From Rhodospirillaceae bacterium bin65 (GTDB lineage Bacteria; Pseudomonadota; Alphaproteobacteria; Bin65): a stretch of 64,000 bases of DNA. The stretch spans positions 52,150 to 116,149 of the forward strand of contig MPMX01000005.1 of the NCBI GenBank assembly GCA_002238725.1, in the 5' to 3' direction. A program made the position numbers and the translations under genes. The notes beneath the pieces are model-generated. The model had not been told where the DNA came from, made no database searches, and worked only from the letters and a program-made list of their open reading frames with translations. Numbering within the stretch: the stretch's first letter is position 1; each line of letters starts with the position of its first letter. This document shows positions 20,232-28,999 of the stretch, in pieces.

Positions 20232-20661
20232 GGCGGTTTCCTTCCCGATTCCGGGCGCGGCATGGCGACGGAGCGAACATGCCGTCGATCTGCCCTGCAA
20301 GACAAGCCCGTGAAGGGCGGCGCCTCGGCCCTGGGGTCGCGCTTGGGGCAGAAACCGATATCTTCTTCAACAATCCGATTGTCACCCCGGCCGACCGGAG
20401 GGAGAGCCGGGGACCAGAGGCGCCGGCACGGCCCGTCCGGGGTGGCTCTGGACCCCGGATCGTCGCTGCGCTCCGTCCGGGGTGACAAAGAAGAGTATCG
20501 GGTGGACGAATGCGTTGCCGGCCGACTCGCCAGAACGGCGCTTTGTCCCGCGGGTGGCCCGCCCACCGGCCATGCGCCGCGCCGGCTTTGCGTGCGCGCC
20601 GGCGGTCCTGTAGGACAACCGCGAACCCCTAACCCGCCACACAGCCCATCCCGGAGTCGCC
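20232..20661. other. Intergenic region with repeat B, copy 2
   Basis: Divergent promoter region between the aldolase-like and flavin reductase-like genes, occupied mainly by a palindromic element at 20381-20486. No gene seen. Confidence 0.55.
20381..20486. repeat. Dispersed palindromic repeat family B, copy 2
   Basis: About 106 bp with terminal arms GTCACCCCGGCCGACCGGAG and CTCCGTCCGGGGTGAC, and internal inverted segments (AGAGCCGGGG / CCCCGGAT). The same element is at 34067-34172. Confidence 0.85.
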
Positions 20662-21288
20662 ATGTTCTACCGGCCCGGCCACGAGCATCACGGCCTGCCC
20701 CGCAATCCGTTCAACGCGCTGGTCGTGCCGCGGCCGATCGGCTGGGTCTCCAGCCTGGCGGCGGACGGCACGGCCAACCTCGCGCCCTATTCCTTCTTCA
20801 ACGCGGTCAGCTACGGGCCGCCCCAGGTCATGTTCTCGGCCGGCCAGCGGCCGCACCGCAAGGGCGATCCCTACGACCCCAAGGACTCCCAGACCAATCC
20901 CGAAGCGACCGGCGAGTTCGTCTGCAACATGGCGACCTGGGACCTGCGCGCGGCGATGAACCTCACCTCCGAGCATGTCCCGCCGGGCGTCGACGAATTC
21001 GACCATGCCGGCCTCACCAAGGCGCTGGCGGAGACCGTCGCGCCGCCGCGGGTCGCCGAATCGCCGATCCACCTGGAATGCCGCTATCTCCAGAGCGTCC
21101 GCCTCAAGGCGAAGGAAGGCTACGGCCCGAACGTGCTGGTCATCGGCGAGGTGACCGGCATCCATATCGACGATGCGGTGCTGACCGACGGCTTCGTCGA
21201 TATGGACAAGGTCCGCCCGATCGGCCGGCTCGGTTATCTCGACTACGTCACCGTCGACGACGTCTGGACCATGCCCCGGCCGGATTGA
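20662..21288 (+). CDS. Flavin reductase-like (FMN-binding split-barrel) protein
   Basis: A 208-aa member of the flavin reductase-like family that binds FMN. The N-terminal signature RPIGWVSSLAADGTANLAPYSFFNAV (about 24-50) is characteristic, and the central FVCNMATWDLRAAMNLTSE is typical of the DIM6/NTAB-like subgroup. It is not in an operon with a monooxygenase component. GGAG precedes the ATG at 20662. Confidence 0.88.
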   Translation: MFYRPGHEHHGLPRNPFNALVVPRPIGWVSSLAADGTANLAPYSFFNAVSYGPPQVMFSAGQRPHRKGDPYDPKDSQTNPEATGEFVCNMATWDLRAAMNLTSEHVPPGVDEFDHAGLTKALAETVAPPRVAESPIHLECRYLQSVRLKAKEGYGPNVLVIGEVTGIHIDDAVLTDGFVDMDKVRPIGRLGYLDYVTVDDVWTMPRPD

Positions 21289-21532
21289 GAGGGTCGCGGT
21301 GAATTTTGTTAGAGCGTATCCGTTTCAACTGAAACGACAGGGGCAGCGGAGAAACGCCCCTTCGACAAGCTCAAGGGCCGGCCCTTCGATACGCCCCGGA
21401 TTAAATCCGGGTCTACTCAGGGTGAGGGTTGGGGAGTATCTCGAACACTTTCTCCTCATCCCGAGTAGGCGCGCTTGCGCGCCGTATCGAGGGACGCTCG
21501 GCCGTCACGGTTCCATCAAAGACGGATATGCG
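21289..21532. other. Intergenic region filled by repeat A, copy 2
   Basis: The region between convergent genes is almost entirely a repeat-family A element; no gene seen. Confidence 0.6.
21314..21531. repeat. Dispersed palindromic repeat family A, copy 2 (MITE-like outer ends)
   Basis: The palindromic core is 21383-21492. In this copy the outer ends GCGTATCCGT (21314) and ACGGATATGC (21522-21531) are inverted repeats, suggesting a complete element of about 218 bp. Confidence 0.65.
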
Positions 21533-22636
21533 TTAATCGACCGCGAAGGCCTGCGGATCGAGCGGTTCCAGCCGCGCGGGATCGAAGGGCCGCAGATCGA
21601 CCGTCGTGGCGGCCCCATCCGCGATCGACTCCGCCATCGCCTCGCCGGTCGAGGGGCCGTTGAGCATGCCCCAGACACTGTGGCCGGTTGCCATCCAAGC
21701 GCCGGCGATTCCCGGCACCGGGCCGATCAGCGGCAGCCCGTCTTCGGTAACCGGCCGGAAGCAGGCCTGCTCCGCCAGCACAGTCGACGCCGCCAGATCG
21801 GGCGAAACGCAGGCGGTCAGGCGGCGCAGCCGAGCCGCCGCGGCGGGCTCCGGCGCAACATCGGCCGGATCGACGGGCAGGCCATGCTCGCCGGACGAGC
21901 CGCAGACATAGGTCGTACCGTCCGGCCGCGGGTAGAATTCCGGATGTGCGGCCTCCCCGCTCTCGGTTTCGACGTCGGCGAACAGCGTTTCCGCGGACGG
22001 CTCGTAGTCGAAGATCAGGCTGTGCGCCTTGACGCCGTAGACGGCGGGCAGCGGCAGCCAGCGGCAGGCCAGCAGCGACCATGGCCCCATGGCGATGACG
22101 ACGGCGTCGGCCGCCAGTTCCGCATCGTCGACGACCGCGCCGGTCGCCCGCGCGCCGTCCGGCGACCGGGTAATGCCTTGTACGCAGCCTTCGACCAGCC
22201 GCGCGCCGCGTTCGGTTGCGCCCGTCATCATCGCATCGGTGAAGGCGGCGGGATGGATCTGCGCCGTCGTTTCGGCGGTGCTCAGCCGGCCGTGTACCGC
22301 GCTGTTTGCGCCGAGCCAGCCGGGCGCGGGCAGGCGTGCGAACCGGCGCATGTCCTGCCCTTCGCCGGCGACGACGCCCAGCGCCCCGATCCGGCGGTAG
22401 CCCCAGTCCCGGTCGAGGCTTGCCGCAAGCTCGGCGTGCAGGTCGAAGCCGCGGTGCGCGAGCGCCGCCGCGGGTGTGCCGTTGCACCAGTCGCGCGCGA
22501 GAAAGCCGCCGGATTTGCCGGAGGCCGCATTGGCGACGCCGGCGCGCTCGATGACGACCGTCTCGATGCTGCGCAGGCTCAGGAAATATGCGATGCACGC
22601 GCCGATGACGCCGCCGCCGCAGATCAGCACCGTCAT
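21533..22636 (-). CDS. FAD-dependent oxidoreductase of the DAO (D-amino acid oxidase) family
   Basis: A 367-aa protein. The dinucleotide-binding motif is GGGVIGACIAYFLS at residues 7-20, followed by an acidic residue at the end of strand 2 (VVIERAG). The C-terminal FRPVTEDGLPLIGPVPG...GHSVWGMLNGPSTGEAMAE segment is typical of DAO-family enzymes such as glycine or sarcosine oxidase-like proteins. The substrate is probably an amino acid or N-methyl amine, which the sequence does not decide. Ends 28 bp before the next gene's stop downstream of zapE. Confidence 0.87.
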   Translation of the reverse strand: MTVLICGGGVIGACIAYFLSLRSIETVVIERAGVANAASGKSGGFLARDWCNGTPAAALAHRGFDLHAELAASLDRDWGYRRIGALGVVAGEGQDMRRFARLPAPGWLGANSAVHGRLSTAETTAQIHPAAFTDAMMTGATERGARLVEGCVQGITRSPDGARATGAVVDDAELAADAVVIAMGPWSLLACRWLPLPAVYGVKAHSLIFDYEPSAETLFADVETESGEAAHPEFYPRPDGTTYVCGSSGEHGLPVDPADVAPEPAAAARLRRLTACVSPDLAASTVLAEQACFRPVTEDGLPLIGPVPGIAGAWMATGHSVWGMLNGPSTGEAMAESIADGAATTVDLRPFDPARLEPLDPQAFAVD

Positions 22637-22664
22637 GCCGCCCGCCCCCGCTCGGTCCGCGCGT

Positions 22665-23846
22665 TCATTCGGATACCCGTTCCGTGTCCTGCCGCATTTC
22701 CAGATACTCCTGCGACTGCATCTCCATCAGCCGCGAGACGGTGCGCTGGAACTCCATCGCGATGTGCGTGCCGGGGTAGAGGTCCTGCGGCGCGCCGGCG
22801 GCCGAGGCGAGCAGCTTGACTTTCCGCTCGTAGAGCGTGTCGATCAGGATGGCGAAGCGCTTGACCGGGTTCTTCTCGTCCGGCTTGAAGCGCGGGATAT
22901 CGTCGATCAGCACGGTCCGGTAGGCGTCGGCGATGGCGATATAGTCGGCGGCGGCAAGCGCCTCGCGGCACAGCGCGTCGAACGGGAAGCGCGCGACGCC
23001 GTGGGCGGCCCGCGGCACCGGCACGTCCCGCCCTTTCACGGTCAGCCGGGCCGGCGCCGCCTTGGCGCCGTCGGTCAATGCCTCGAACGCCTTGTCGAGC
23101 GCCCGCGTCGCCGCCGGGCCGAGCGGGGTGCGCCAGACCTGCATCGTCATCAGCCGGGCCAGACGGTAATCCCGCGCCGCCTCCAGGTGCAGCACATCCA
23201 GCCGCGCCTTGAGCAGGTCGATGAAGGGCAGGAAAAGCTGGCGCTGCAAGCCGCCCTCGTAGAGCCGGTCCGGCGGCCAGTTGGACGTGGACACGACGAT
23301 GGCGCCGCGGGCGAACAGGGCCTCGAACAGGCGGCCCAGGATCATGGCGTCGGCGATGTTGACGACATGCAGCTCGTCGAAGCAGAGCAGCCAGGCGTCC
23401 TCGGCGATGTCGGCGGCGACGGCGGGCAGCAGGTCGTCGACGCGGCCCCCCATTCGCGACTCCCCGCGCCGCTTGTGCAGCCGGTCTTGGATTTCCAGCA
23501 TGAATTCGTGGAAGTGGACCCGGCGCTTGCGCGCGACCGGCGCGGCATCGAAGAACAGGTCCATCAGCATGGATTTACCGCGCCCGACGCCGCCGTAGAG
23601 ATAGAGGCCGCGCGGCGGTTCCGGCGTCTTCCTGATGGCAAGGCCGAAGCGCGCCAGCCCAAAAAGGGAATTTCGGGAGCCGGCCCGGCCGGGCTCGTAG
23701 CCTTCGAGCGCCCGGTGCAGGCCCGTCAGCTTCTCCGCCGCCAGCGCCTGGGCCGGATCGTGGGTCAAATGGCCGGCGGCGACCCGGGCGCGCCATTCCC
23801 CGAGCGGCGTCTGCGCGGGCGCGGTTACCGCAGGTCCGTCAGCCAT
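22665..23846 (-). CDS. zapE: AFG1-family ATPase (ZapE-like)
   Basis: A 393-aa P-loop ATPase of the AFG1/ZapE family, which in E. coli associates with the division ring and in mitochondria with membrane protein quality control. Walker A is YGGVGRGKS (84-92), Walker B is LLCFDELHVVNIADAM, and an arginine-finger-type segment is VVSTSNWPPDRLY. The length is normal. It follows the nitronate monooxygenase-like gene by 11 bp on the same strand, so the two are likely co-transcribed. Confidence 0.92.
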   Translation of the reverse strand: MADGPAVTAPAQTPLGEWRARVAAGHLTHDPAQALAAEKLTGLHRALEGYEPGRAGSRNSLFGLARFGLAIRKTPEPPRGLYLYGGVGRGKSMLMDLFFDAAPVARKRRVHFHEFMLEIQDRLHKRRGESRMGGRVDDLLPAVAADIAEDAWLLCFDELHVVNIADAMILGRLFEALFARGAIVVSTSNWPPDRLYEGGLQRQLFLPFIDLLKARLDVLHLEAARDYRLARLMTMQVWRTPLGPAATRALDKAFEALTDGAKAAPARLTVKGRDVPVPRAAHGVARFPFDALCREALAAADYIAIADAYRTVLIDDIPRFKPDEKNPVKRFAILIDTLYERKVKLLASAAGAPQDLYPGTHIAMEFQRTVSRLMEMQSQEYLEMRQDTERVSE

Positions 23847-23857
23847 CGGCGCAGCGC

Positions 23858-24865
23858 TCAGCCGTCCGCCTCGTCGGCGACGCGCAGGTGCCGCTCCGGC
23901 GCGGCGAGGACGATGTCGACGGCGTCGGCCACCATGCGCTCGACCAGCGCCCCGGCGGCCGGACGGTCGGCGATCAGGTCCAGCCCCTCGCCGGCGAAGG
24001 TGACGGCCGTGTCGGTGTCCCCGCTGCGCTGGGCGGCGAAGAAGCGCTCGCGCAACGCCGGCCCCTCGGCGCGCAGATCGTCGTCGCGATCGTGCCAGGC
24101 GTCGGTGAAGGCGTTGCGGATGGCGCGCCCGGTCCAGGGCTTCGGCCAGGTCAGGCCGCGCGCCGTGTCGAAAGCCTTGGTGCGCAGCGTGCCGTCGCCG
24201 CCGGTGCGCTCGATCAGCGCCTTCTGGTTCGGATGGCCGAGCGCCTCCTGCGTCGCCCAGAAGCGGGTGCCGACCAGCACGCCCTCGGCGCCCAGCATCA
24301 GGGCCGCTGCCAGCCCGCGCCCGTCGGCGATGCCACCCGCCGCCGCAACCGGAATGGGCGCGACGGCATCGGCGACCGCCGGGACCAATGGCAGGGTCGC
24401 CCGGTCGGCGCCGTGGCCGCCGGCCTCGGTGCCCTGGGCGACGACGACTTCGGCCCCTTTGGCGGCAACGTCTTTCGCGTCCCTGAGGGTCTGGACCTGG
24501 CAGATCAGGACCGCGCCGGATTCCCGGATCTTCGCGGCGTAGGGCGCGATATCGCCGAAGGACAGCATGACCGCCGCCGGCCGGCGCGCCAGCGCAGCAT
24601 CAAGCGCGCCCGGTCGCTTGTCGAGCGCCCAGGTGATGAAGCCGATGCCGACCGCCCGGTTGCCCGCCTTGTCGAACTCACCGGCAATCCAGTCGTCGGA
24701 ACCCCAGCCGAGGGACGGATCGGCATAGCCGGCGCCGATCAGGCCGAGCCCGCCGGCGGCTGAGACCGCCCCGGCCAGCGCGCCGCCTGAAACGCCGCCC
24801 ATCGGCGCGAGCAAGACCGGATGGTCGATGCCCAGCAGGCGGGTGATCGCGGTCGAAAGCCTCAT
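23858..24865 (-). CDS. Nitronate monooxygenase (2-nitropropane dioxygenase-like)
   Basis: FMN-dependent TIM-barrel enzyme that oxidises alkyl nitronates. Seen: LGIDHPVLLAPMGGVSGGAL at the N-terminus, GTEAGGHGAD with the catalytic His, and the phosphate-binding AAGGIADGRGLAAALMLGA. The ATG at 24865 (MRLSTAITRLLG) starts the family-typical sequence; an ATG four codons upstream and a longer frame are less likely. 335 aa. Confidence 0.88.
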   Translation of the reverse strand: MRLSTAITRLLGIDHPVLLAPMGGVSGGALAGAVSAAGGLGLIGAGYADPSLGWGSDDWIAGEFDKAGNRAVGIGFITWALDKRPGALDAALARRPAAVMLSFGDIAPYAAKIRESGAVLICQVQTLRDAKDVAAKGAEVVVAQGTEAGGHGADRATLPLVPAVADAVAPIPVAAAGGIADGRGLAAALMLGAEGVLVGTRFWATQEALGHPNQKALIERTGGDGTLRTKAFDTARGLTWPKPWTGRAIRNAFTDAWHDRDDDLRAEGPALRERFFAAQRSGDTDTAVTFAGEGLDLIADRPAAGALVERMVADAVDIVLAAPERHLRVADEADG

Positions 24866-25015
24866 GGCCGCGGGCATAGCGGCTTTTGCCGCGCGATGGC
24901 AAAGGGAATGTCGCGAAGGTCTGCTATCGCGAGCAGTGCAAGGGTCAAACGGGTTGCCGCAGCCGACTCCCGGCGCCACAGCCCCGGTCTGCCTTACGAG
25001 TCCGACTACGGGGCC

Positions 25016-25042
25016 TAGGGGCGGGTTTGAAACCCGCCCCTA
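25016..25042. repeat. REP-like perfect palindrome
   Basis: TAGGGGCGGGTTT and AAACCCGCCCCTA (13-bp arms) around a single G, in the gap between the nitronate monooxygenase and creatininase genes. Identical motifs are common as REP sequences in proteobacterial intergenic DNA; only one copy is seen here. Confidence 0.75.
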
Positions 25043-25101
25043 CAATGCTGGCCAAACAACACGAATCCGAAGTCGACGCGCATCAAGAGTGCCCGTCGCC
25101 T

Positions 25102-25923
25102 CTACTCCCCCGCCGGCTCCGGCCAGCCGTCGATAACGTCGAGCGGCAGGCTGCTGATCTCGCTGACGACCTGGACCAGCACCTCGCTCGCTTCGCCGAG
25201 CAGGCGCGCGCCGGTCTCCGGGCTGGCGAGGGTCGCGTCGCCGACCGCGCCGGCCGGGTTCAGGTCCTGGGCCTGCCAGCCGAAGCCGACGGTGCGGCCG
25301 AACGGGCGCAGATGGGCGTAGCTCTGCGCCATCTCCTCGGAACGCGAGGCGAAGCGCTGCACCTTCTCGGCGCGGACCTCGCCGGGCCGGATCGCCTGCA
25401 TGATCGCAGTCTCGGCGGCGCCGCCATGGATGCCGTGGGCCGCCTCGTGGACGCCGAAATGGCTCTCGGCCTGCCAGTAGCGGTAGCCGTTGAGCGGGAA
25501 GACCAGCAATTCGTGCTTGCGGCGCAGCTTGTGGGCGACGATGTCGAGCACCGCCGGGTTGCCGCCGTGGCAGTTGAGCAGGGCCAGCTTGCGGAAGCCG
25601 GCGGCCGCGACGCCGCCGGCCAGTTCCATCAGCACCGCGATCATGGTCTCCGCCGACAGGCTGAGCGTGCCGGGAAAATCGCCATGCTCGATGCTGACGC
25701 CGACCGGCAGGGCCGGCAGCACCAGCAACGGCACCTTGACCGGCAGCCGCGCGGCCAGCCGCTCCACCAGCGCCGCGCAGATATCGTGGTCGACCGAGAC
25801 CGGCAGGTGCGGCCCGTGCTGCTCGGTCGCGGCGACCGGCAGCAGAACGACGGTCGCCGCCGGATCGAAGGCGGCGAACTCCTCGGTCGTATGGTCGGCC
25901 CAATAGCGGGAATGGCTGGTCAT
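25102..25923 (-). CDS. Creatininase-family amidohydrolase
   Basis: A 273-aa metal-dependent enzyme. Family metal ligands are visible in LLPVAATEQHGPHLPVSVDHD (Glu and His), in the LLNCHGGNPAVLD loop, and in the Glu of GGAAETAIM. The FPGTLSL motif is conserved. Members act on creatinine or on formamide intermediates in riboflavin/F420 and mycofactocin pathways; the substrate here is unknown. The ATG at 25923 is supported by the family's short N-terminus; the open frame upstream is compositionally unlike protein. Confidence 0.87.
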   Translation of the reverse strand: MTSHSRYWADHTTEEFAAFDPAATVVLLPVAATEQHGPHLPVSVDHDICAALVERLAARLPVKVPLLVLPALPVGVSIEHGDFPGTLSLSAETMIAVLMELAGGVAAAGFRKLALLNCHGGNPAVLDIVAHKLRRKHELLVFPLNGYRYWQAESHFGVHEAAHGIHGGAAETAIMQAIRPGEVRAEKVQRFASRSEEMAQSYAHLRPFGRTVGFGWQAQDLNPAGAVGDATLASPETGARLLGEASEVLVQVVSEISSLPLDVIDGWPEPAGE

Positions 25924-26066
25924 GGGGGTGTGCGGTGCGGGGTTCGATAGTCGGATTGCGGCACAATCTATCCGCCGGCACTCGGCGCGGCAAATGACGG
26001 TGTGTCTCCGGTGCGCGCTGAAGGGGCAAAAGGGGTCGTGTGTCACTCTTGCGCAGGAAAACCGGT

Positions 26067-26095
26067 TTGCATTTAATAACCCAATGGGTTATATT
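26067..26095 (+). promoter_or_regulatory. Promoter and operator of the toxin-antitoxin pair
   Basis: TTGCAT (26067-26072), 17-base spacer, TATATT (26090-26095). The spacer holds a perfect 7-bp inverted repeat, TAACCCA-A-TGGGTTA (26077-26091), a likely binding site for the antitoxin. The expected start of transcription (about 26102) coincides with the toxin ATG, so the mRNA may be leaderless. Confidence 0.6.
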
Positions 26096-26101
26096 CGATA
26101 C

Positions 26102-26440
26102 ATGCAAACAGTTGCCGAGACTCCGACATTCACCCGTCAGGCCGGCAAGCTGTTCAGCGAAGAGGAAAAGCAGGCACTGATCGACTTTCTTGCGGCAAAC
26201 CCATTGGCGGGCGACGAAATTCCGGGCACCGGCGGCGTCAGAAAGCTGCGTTTCGGCGTCTCAGGTTCGGGCAAACGCGGCGGCGCGAGAGTGATTTACT
26301 ACCTTTTGGACGAAACCATGCCGATCTATGCGCTGCTCGAATACGGCAAGTCCGCCAAGACCGACCTCACCGCTGCGGAGAAGCGCACCGTGTCGGCGAT
26401 TGCGGCCGCCCTCAAGTCGGCATGGAGGGAGCGGAAATGA
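26102..26440 (+). CDS. RelE/HigB-type toxin
   Basis: A 112-aa RelE/ParE-superfamily protein, HigB2-like, expected to cleave mRNA at the ribosome. The pattern KLRFGVSGSGKRGGARVIYYLLDE (about 51-74), followed by IYALLEYGKSAKTDLTAAEK, is typical of HigB2/RelE toxins. The start at 26102 is chosen because the promoter's -10 box lies six bases before it; an in-frame ATG at 26084 lies inside the operator. The stop overlaps the antitoxin start by four bases (ATGA). Confidence 0.85.
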   Translation: MQTVAETPTFTRQAGKLFSEEEKQALIDFLAANPLAGDEIPGTGGVRKLRFGVSGSGKRGGARVIYYLLDETMPIYALLEYGKSAKTDLTAAEKRTVSAIAAALKSAWRERK

Positions 26441-26718
26441 GCAAGTTCGGCGACGATCTGATCCGGTCGCTCAATGAAGCGGTGGCCCATGCGAAGGGTG
26501 AAGGCCCGGCAATCGTGCATACGCCTGTCGCGCCCCGCGAGGTTCGTAAACAGGCAAAGCTGACCCAGGCGCAGATGGCGCCGTTGATGGGCATGAGCCT
26601 GTCCGGCTACCGGAAGTGGGAACAGGGAACCCGGCAGGTCAGCGGACCGGCGGCGATGCTGCTGCGCGTGATCCAGAAGGAGCCGGAGGCCGTCAGGCGC
26701 GCCCTGTCGTCTTCCTGA
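26437..26718 (+). CDS. HigA-type antitoxin with Xre helix-turn-helix
   Basis: A 93-aa protein with a C-terminal HTH_XRE domain (REVRKQAKLTQAQMAPLMGM then LSGYRKWEQGTRQVSGPA). The N-terminal helix region probably contacts the toxin. Gene order toxin-antitoxin is the reverse of most RelBE systems but typical for higBA. GAGCGGAA serves as ribosome site. It is expected to repress the pair through the TAACCCA palindrome. Confidence 0.87.
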   Translation: MSKFGDDLIRSLNEAVAHAKGEGPAIVHTPVAPREVRKQAKLTQAQMAPLMGMSLSGYRKWEQGTRQVSGPAAMLLRVIQKEPEAVRRALSSS

Positions 26719-26825
26719 CCGGGGCGACCGCGCCGCCGCCCCTTGTCCCGCGGCCGGCAGTTCCCATCTCCGGGCCAGTCCCTGCCGGCATCGGGCGGCC
26801 GGCGCTGCGAAACCCGGAGAACGGC

Positions 26826-27287
26826 ATGACACAATCGGCAACGCCCAGGGCCCGGCCCGTCGGCATCAACCATATCGCGCTCGAGGTCGGCGACATCCAG
26901 GAGGCGCTGGATTTCTACGGCGGCTTCCTCGATCTGAACATCACGTTCCAGAACGAGAAGGCGGCCTTCATCTATTTCGGCGACCAGTTCATCAACTTCA
27001 TGACCGGCCGGCGCCAGGGGCCGGACGAGGGCCGCCATTTCGGCATCGCGGTGGACGACAAGCCGCGCGCCATCGAACGGCTGAAGGAGATGGGCGTCGA
27101 GATGCTCGATACCCGCTTCACCGATTTCCTCGACCCCTGGGGCAACCGGGTCGAGCTCACGACCTACACCAACATCCAGTACACCAAGGCGGACCATGTC
27201 CTCAAAGGCATGGGCCTCGGCCATCTGAAAAAGACGCCGAGCGCGATCGGGGAACTCGCCAAGAAAGGCATGGCGCCGGGAAGCTAG
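26826..27287 (+). CDS. VOC (glyoxalase/bleomycin-resistance) family protein
   Basis: A 153-aa single VOC domain. It has INHIALEVGDIQEALDFYGG at about 14-33, a second half DEGRHFGIAVDD, and a terminal metal-site-like DPWGNRVELTTY. The ATG at 26826 gives a family-typical start. Substrate unknown; members include lyases and extradiol dioxygenases. It is followed by an FAD monooxygenase after 25 bp, so the two are plausibly one operon for an aromatic or xenobiotic substrate. Confidence 0.85.
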   Translation: MTQSATPRARPVGINHIALEVGDIQEALDFYGGFLDLNITFQNEKAAFIYFGDQFINFMTGRRQGPDEGRHFGIAVDDKPRAIERLKEMGVEMLDTRFTDFLDPWGNRVELTTYTNIQYTKADHVLKGMGLGHLKKTPSAIGELAKKGMAPGS

Positions 27288-27312
27288 CGCGTGCAATAGC
27301 TCCGCCTGAACC

Positions 27313-28992
27313 ATGTCGCCGCCCCCGCGCCTGCCCGAAACGGACGTCATCATCGCCGGCGGCGGGCCGGCGGGGCTGATGCTCGCCATCGAGCTCGGGC
27401 GGCGCGGCGTTTCCGTCGCGCTGTTCGACGACGACCGGGCGGATTCCTTCAGCCCCCAGGCCAACGCCACCCAGGCACGCACGATGGAGCATTTCCGGCG
27501 GCTCGGCTTTGCCGACGAGATCCGGCAACTCGGCTTGCCGCCCGACCATCCGACCGACATCGTCTACTACACGACCTATGCCGGCTACGAGCTGGCGCGC
27601 TTCCGCCTGCCGACTGCGCGCCAGGCCGCCGAACTGCCGAAACAGCTCTCCGGCTCGTGGAGCGCCGCCGAACTGCCGCACCGGGTCTCGCAGATGTATG
27701 TCGAGCGGGTCCTGCAGCGCCACGCTACGGCCCTGCCCTCGGTCGCGCTGCATTACGAGCACGAGGTCGTCGCGGTGTGCGACGACGGTGTACGGGCCAC
27801 CGCGACGGTCGAGTATGACGGCAAGACCCTCGAAGCCTCGGCGCGCTATCTGGTCGGCTGCGACGGCCCCGGCAGCCTGGTGCGCAAGCATCTCGGCGTG
27901 CGCTACGAGGGCGAGGCCGGCGTACAGCGCAACTTTGCCGGCGGCCGGATGCACGCCGTGCATCTGCGCAGTGACGCGGTCAAACCGGCGATGAGCGGCC
28001 CGCCGGGGTGGATGCATGTTAACGTCCACCACGCCCGGCGCAGCTTCACCATCGCGCTCGATGGCGTCGCAGAATTCGTCTTCCACACCCAGCTTCTGGA
28101 GGGCGAGGATGAGGCCGCGCTGACCGATGCCGACGTCCGGCGCATGTTTGCGCAATGCATGGGCCGGGAGGTCGATTTCGACATCCTGTTCCGCGCCTCA
28201 TGGACCGCGGGCTTCGCCCTGGTCGCCGAACGCTTCCGGCCCGGAAGTTCCAGGGGTCGCCTGTTCCTCGCCGGCGACGCCGCCCACCTGTTCACGCCGA
28301 TGGGCGGCCTCGGCTACAACACGGCGGTCGAGGACGCGGTCAACCTCGGCTGGAAGCTGGCCGCGGTCATCCAGGGCTGGGGCGGACCCGGCCTGCTCGA
28401 ATCCTACGAGCGCGAGCGCAAGCCGGCGGCCGCGCGCAACACCGGCTATGCCCGCGCCTTCGCCGATTCCCTGGGTAATTTCGTGCCCGACCCGCGGCTC
28501 GAAGAGGCGTCGCCGGACGGCGAACGGCTGCGCGCCGAGGCCGGCGCTTATTTCGAGGACCACGGACGGCGCGAGTTCAACATCCCCGGCATCACCTTCG
28601 GCACGCGCATCGACGGCTCGCCGGTCATCGCGCCCGACGGCACAAGCCCGCCGCCCGACCGGCCGAACGAATACGTCCCGACCGCCTGCCCCGGCGGCCG
28701 GCCGCCCCACGCCTGGCTGGCCGGCGGCGCCTCGCTCTACGACCGTTTCGGCTTCGAGTTCACCCTGCTCGACCTCGCCGGCGATGCAGACCGCGCGGCG
28801 CCGATGGTGAAGACCGCCCGCAGCGCCGGCCTGCCACTGACCCGCGTGTCCCTGGACGATCCGGCCCTGCGCGACCTCTACGAAGCCGACTACGCCCTCA
28901 TCCGCCCCGACCAGACGGTCGCGTGGCGCGGGGACGAATTCGGGGACGCTGCGGGGTTGATCGATGTTGTACGGGGCGCCGGCGGCAGATGA
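27313..28992 (+). CDS. FAD-dependent aromatic-ring monooxygenase (PheA/TfdB/MhpA type)
   Basis: A 559-aa flavoprotein monooxygenase. The GGGPAGLMLAIELGRRGVSV FAD motif is at about 16-35, a DG-like motif follows in YLVGCDGPGSLVRKHLGV, and the second FAD motif GRLFLAGDAAHLFTPMGG precedes GYNTAVEDAVNLGWKLA. The C-terminal thioredoxin-like domain ends LYEADYALIRPDQTVAWRG, typical of phenol hydroxylase relatives. A related C-terminal fragment is left over at about 30110-30310. Confidence 0.9.
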   Translation: MSPPPRLPETDVIIAGGGPAGLMLAIELGRRGVSVALFDDDRADSFSPQANATQARTMEHFRRLGFADEIRQLGLPPDHPTDIVYYTTYAGYELARFRLPTARQAAELPKQLSGSWSAAELPHRVSQMYVERVLQRHATALPSVALHYEHEVVAVCDDGVRATATVEYDGKTLEASARYLVGCDGPGSLVRKHLGVRYEGEAGVQRNFAGGRMHAVHLRSDAVKPAMSGPPGWMHVNVHHARRSFTIALDGVAEFVFHTQLLEGEDEAALTDADVRRMFAQCMGREVDFDILFRASWTAGFALVAERFRPGSSRGRLFLAGDAAHLFTPMGGLGYNTAVEDAVNLGWKLAAVIQGWGGPGLLESYERERKPAAARNTGYARAFADSLGNFVPDPRLEEASPDGERLRAEAGAYFEDHGRREFNIPGITFGTRIDGSPVIAPDGTSPPPDRPNEYVPTACPGGRPPHAWLAGGASLYDRFGFEFTLLDLAGDADRAAPMVKTARSAGLPLTRVSLDDPALRDLYEADYALIRPDQTVAWRGDEFGDAAGLIDVVRGAGGR

Positions 28993-28999
28993 GACCCCG

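Noticed and set aside
22476..24542. Long plus-strand frame (688 codons) over zapE and the nitronate monooxygenase
   Set aside because: Antisense shadow.
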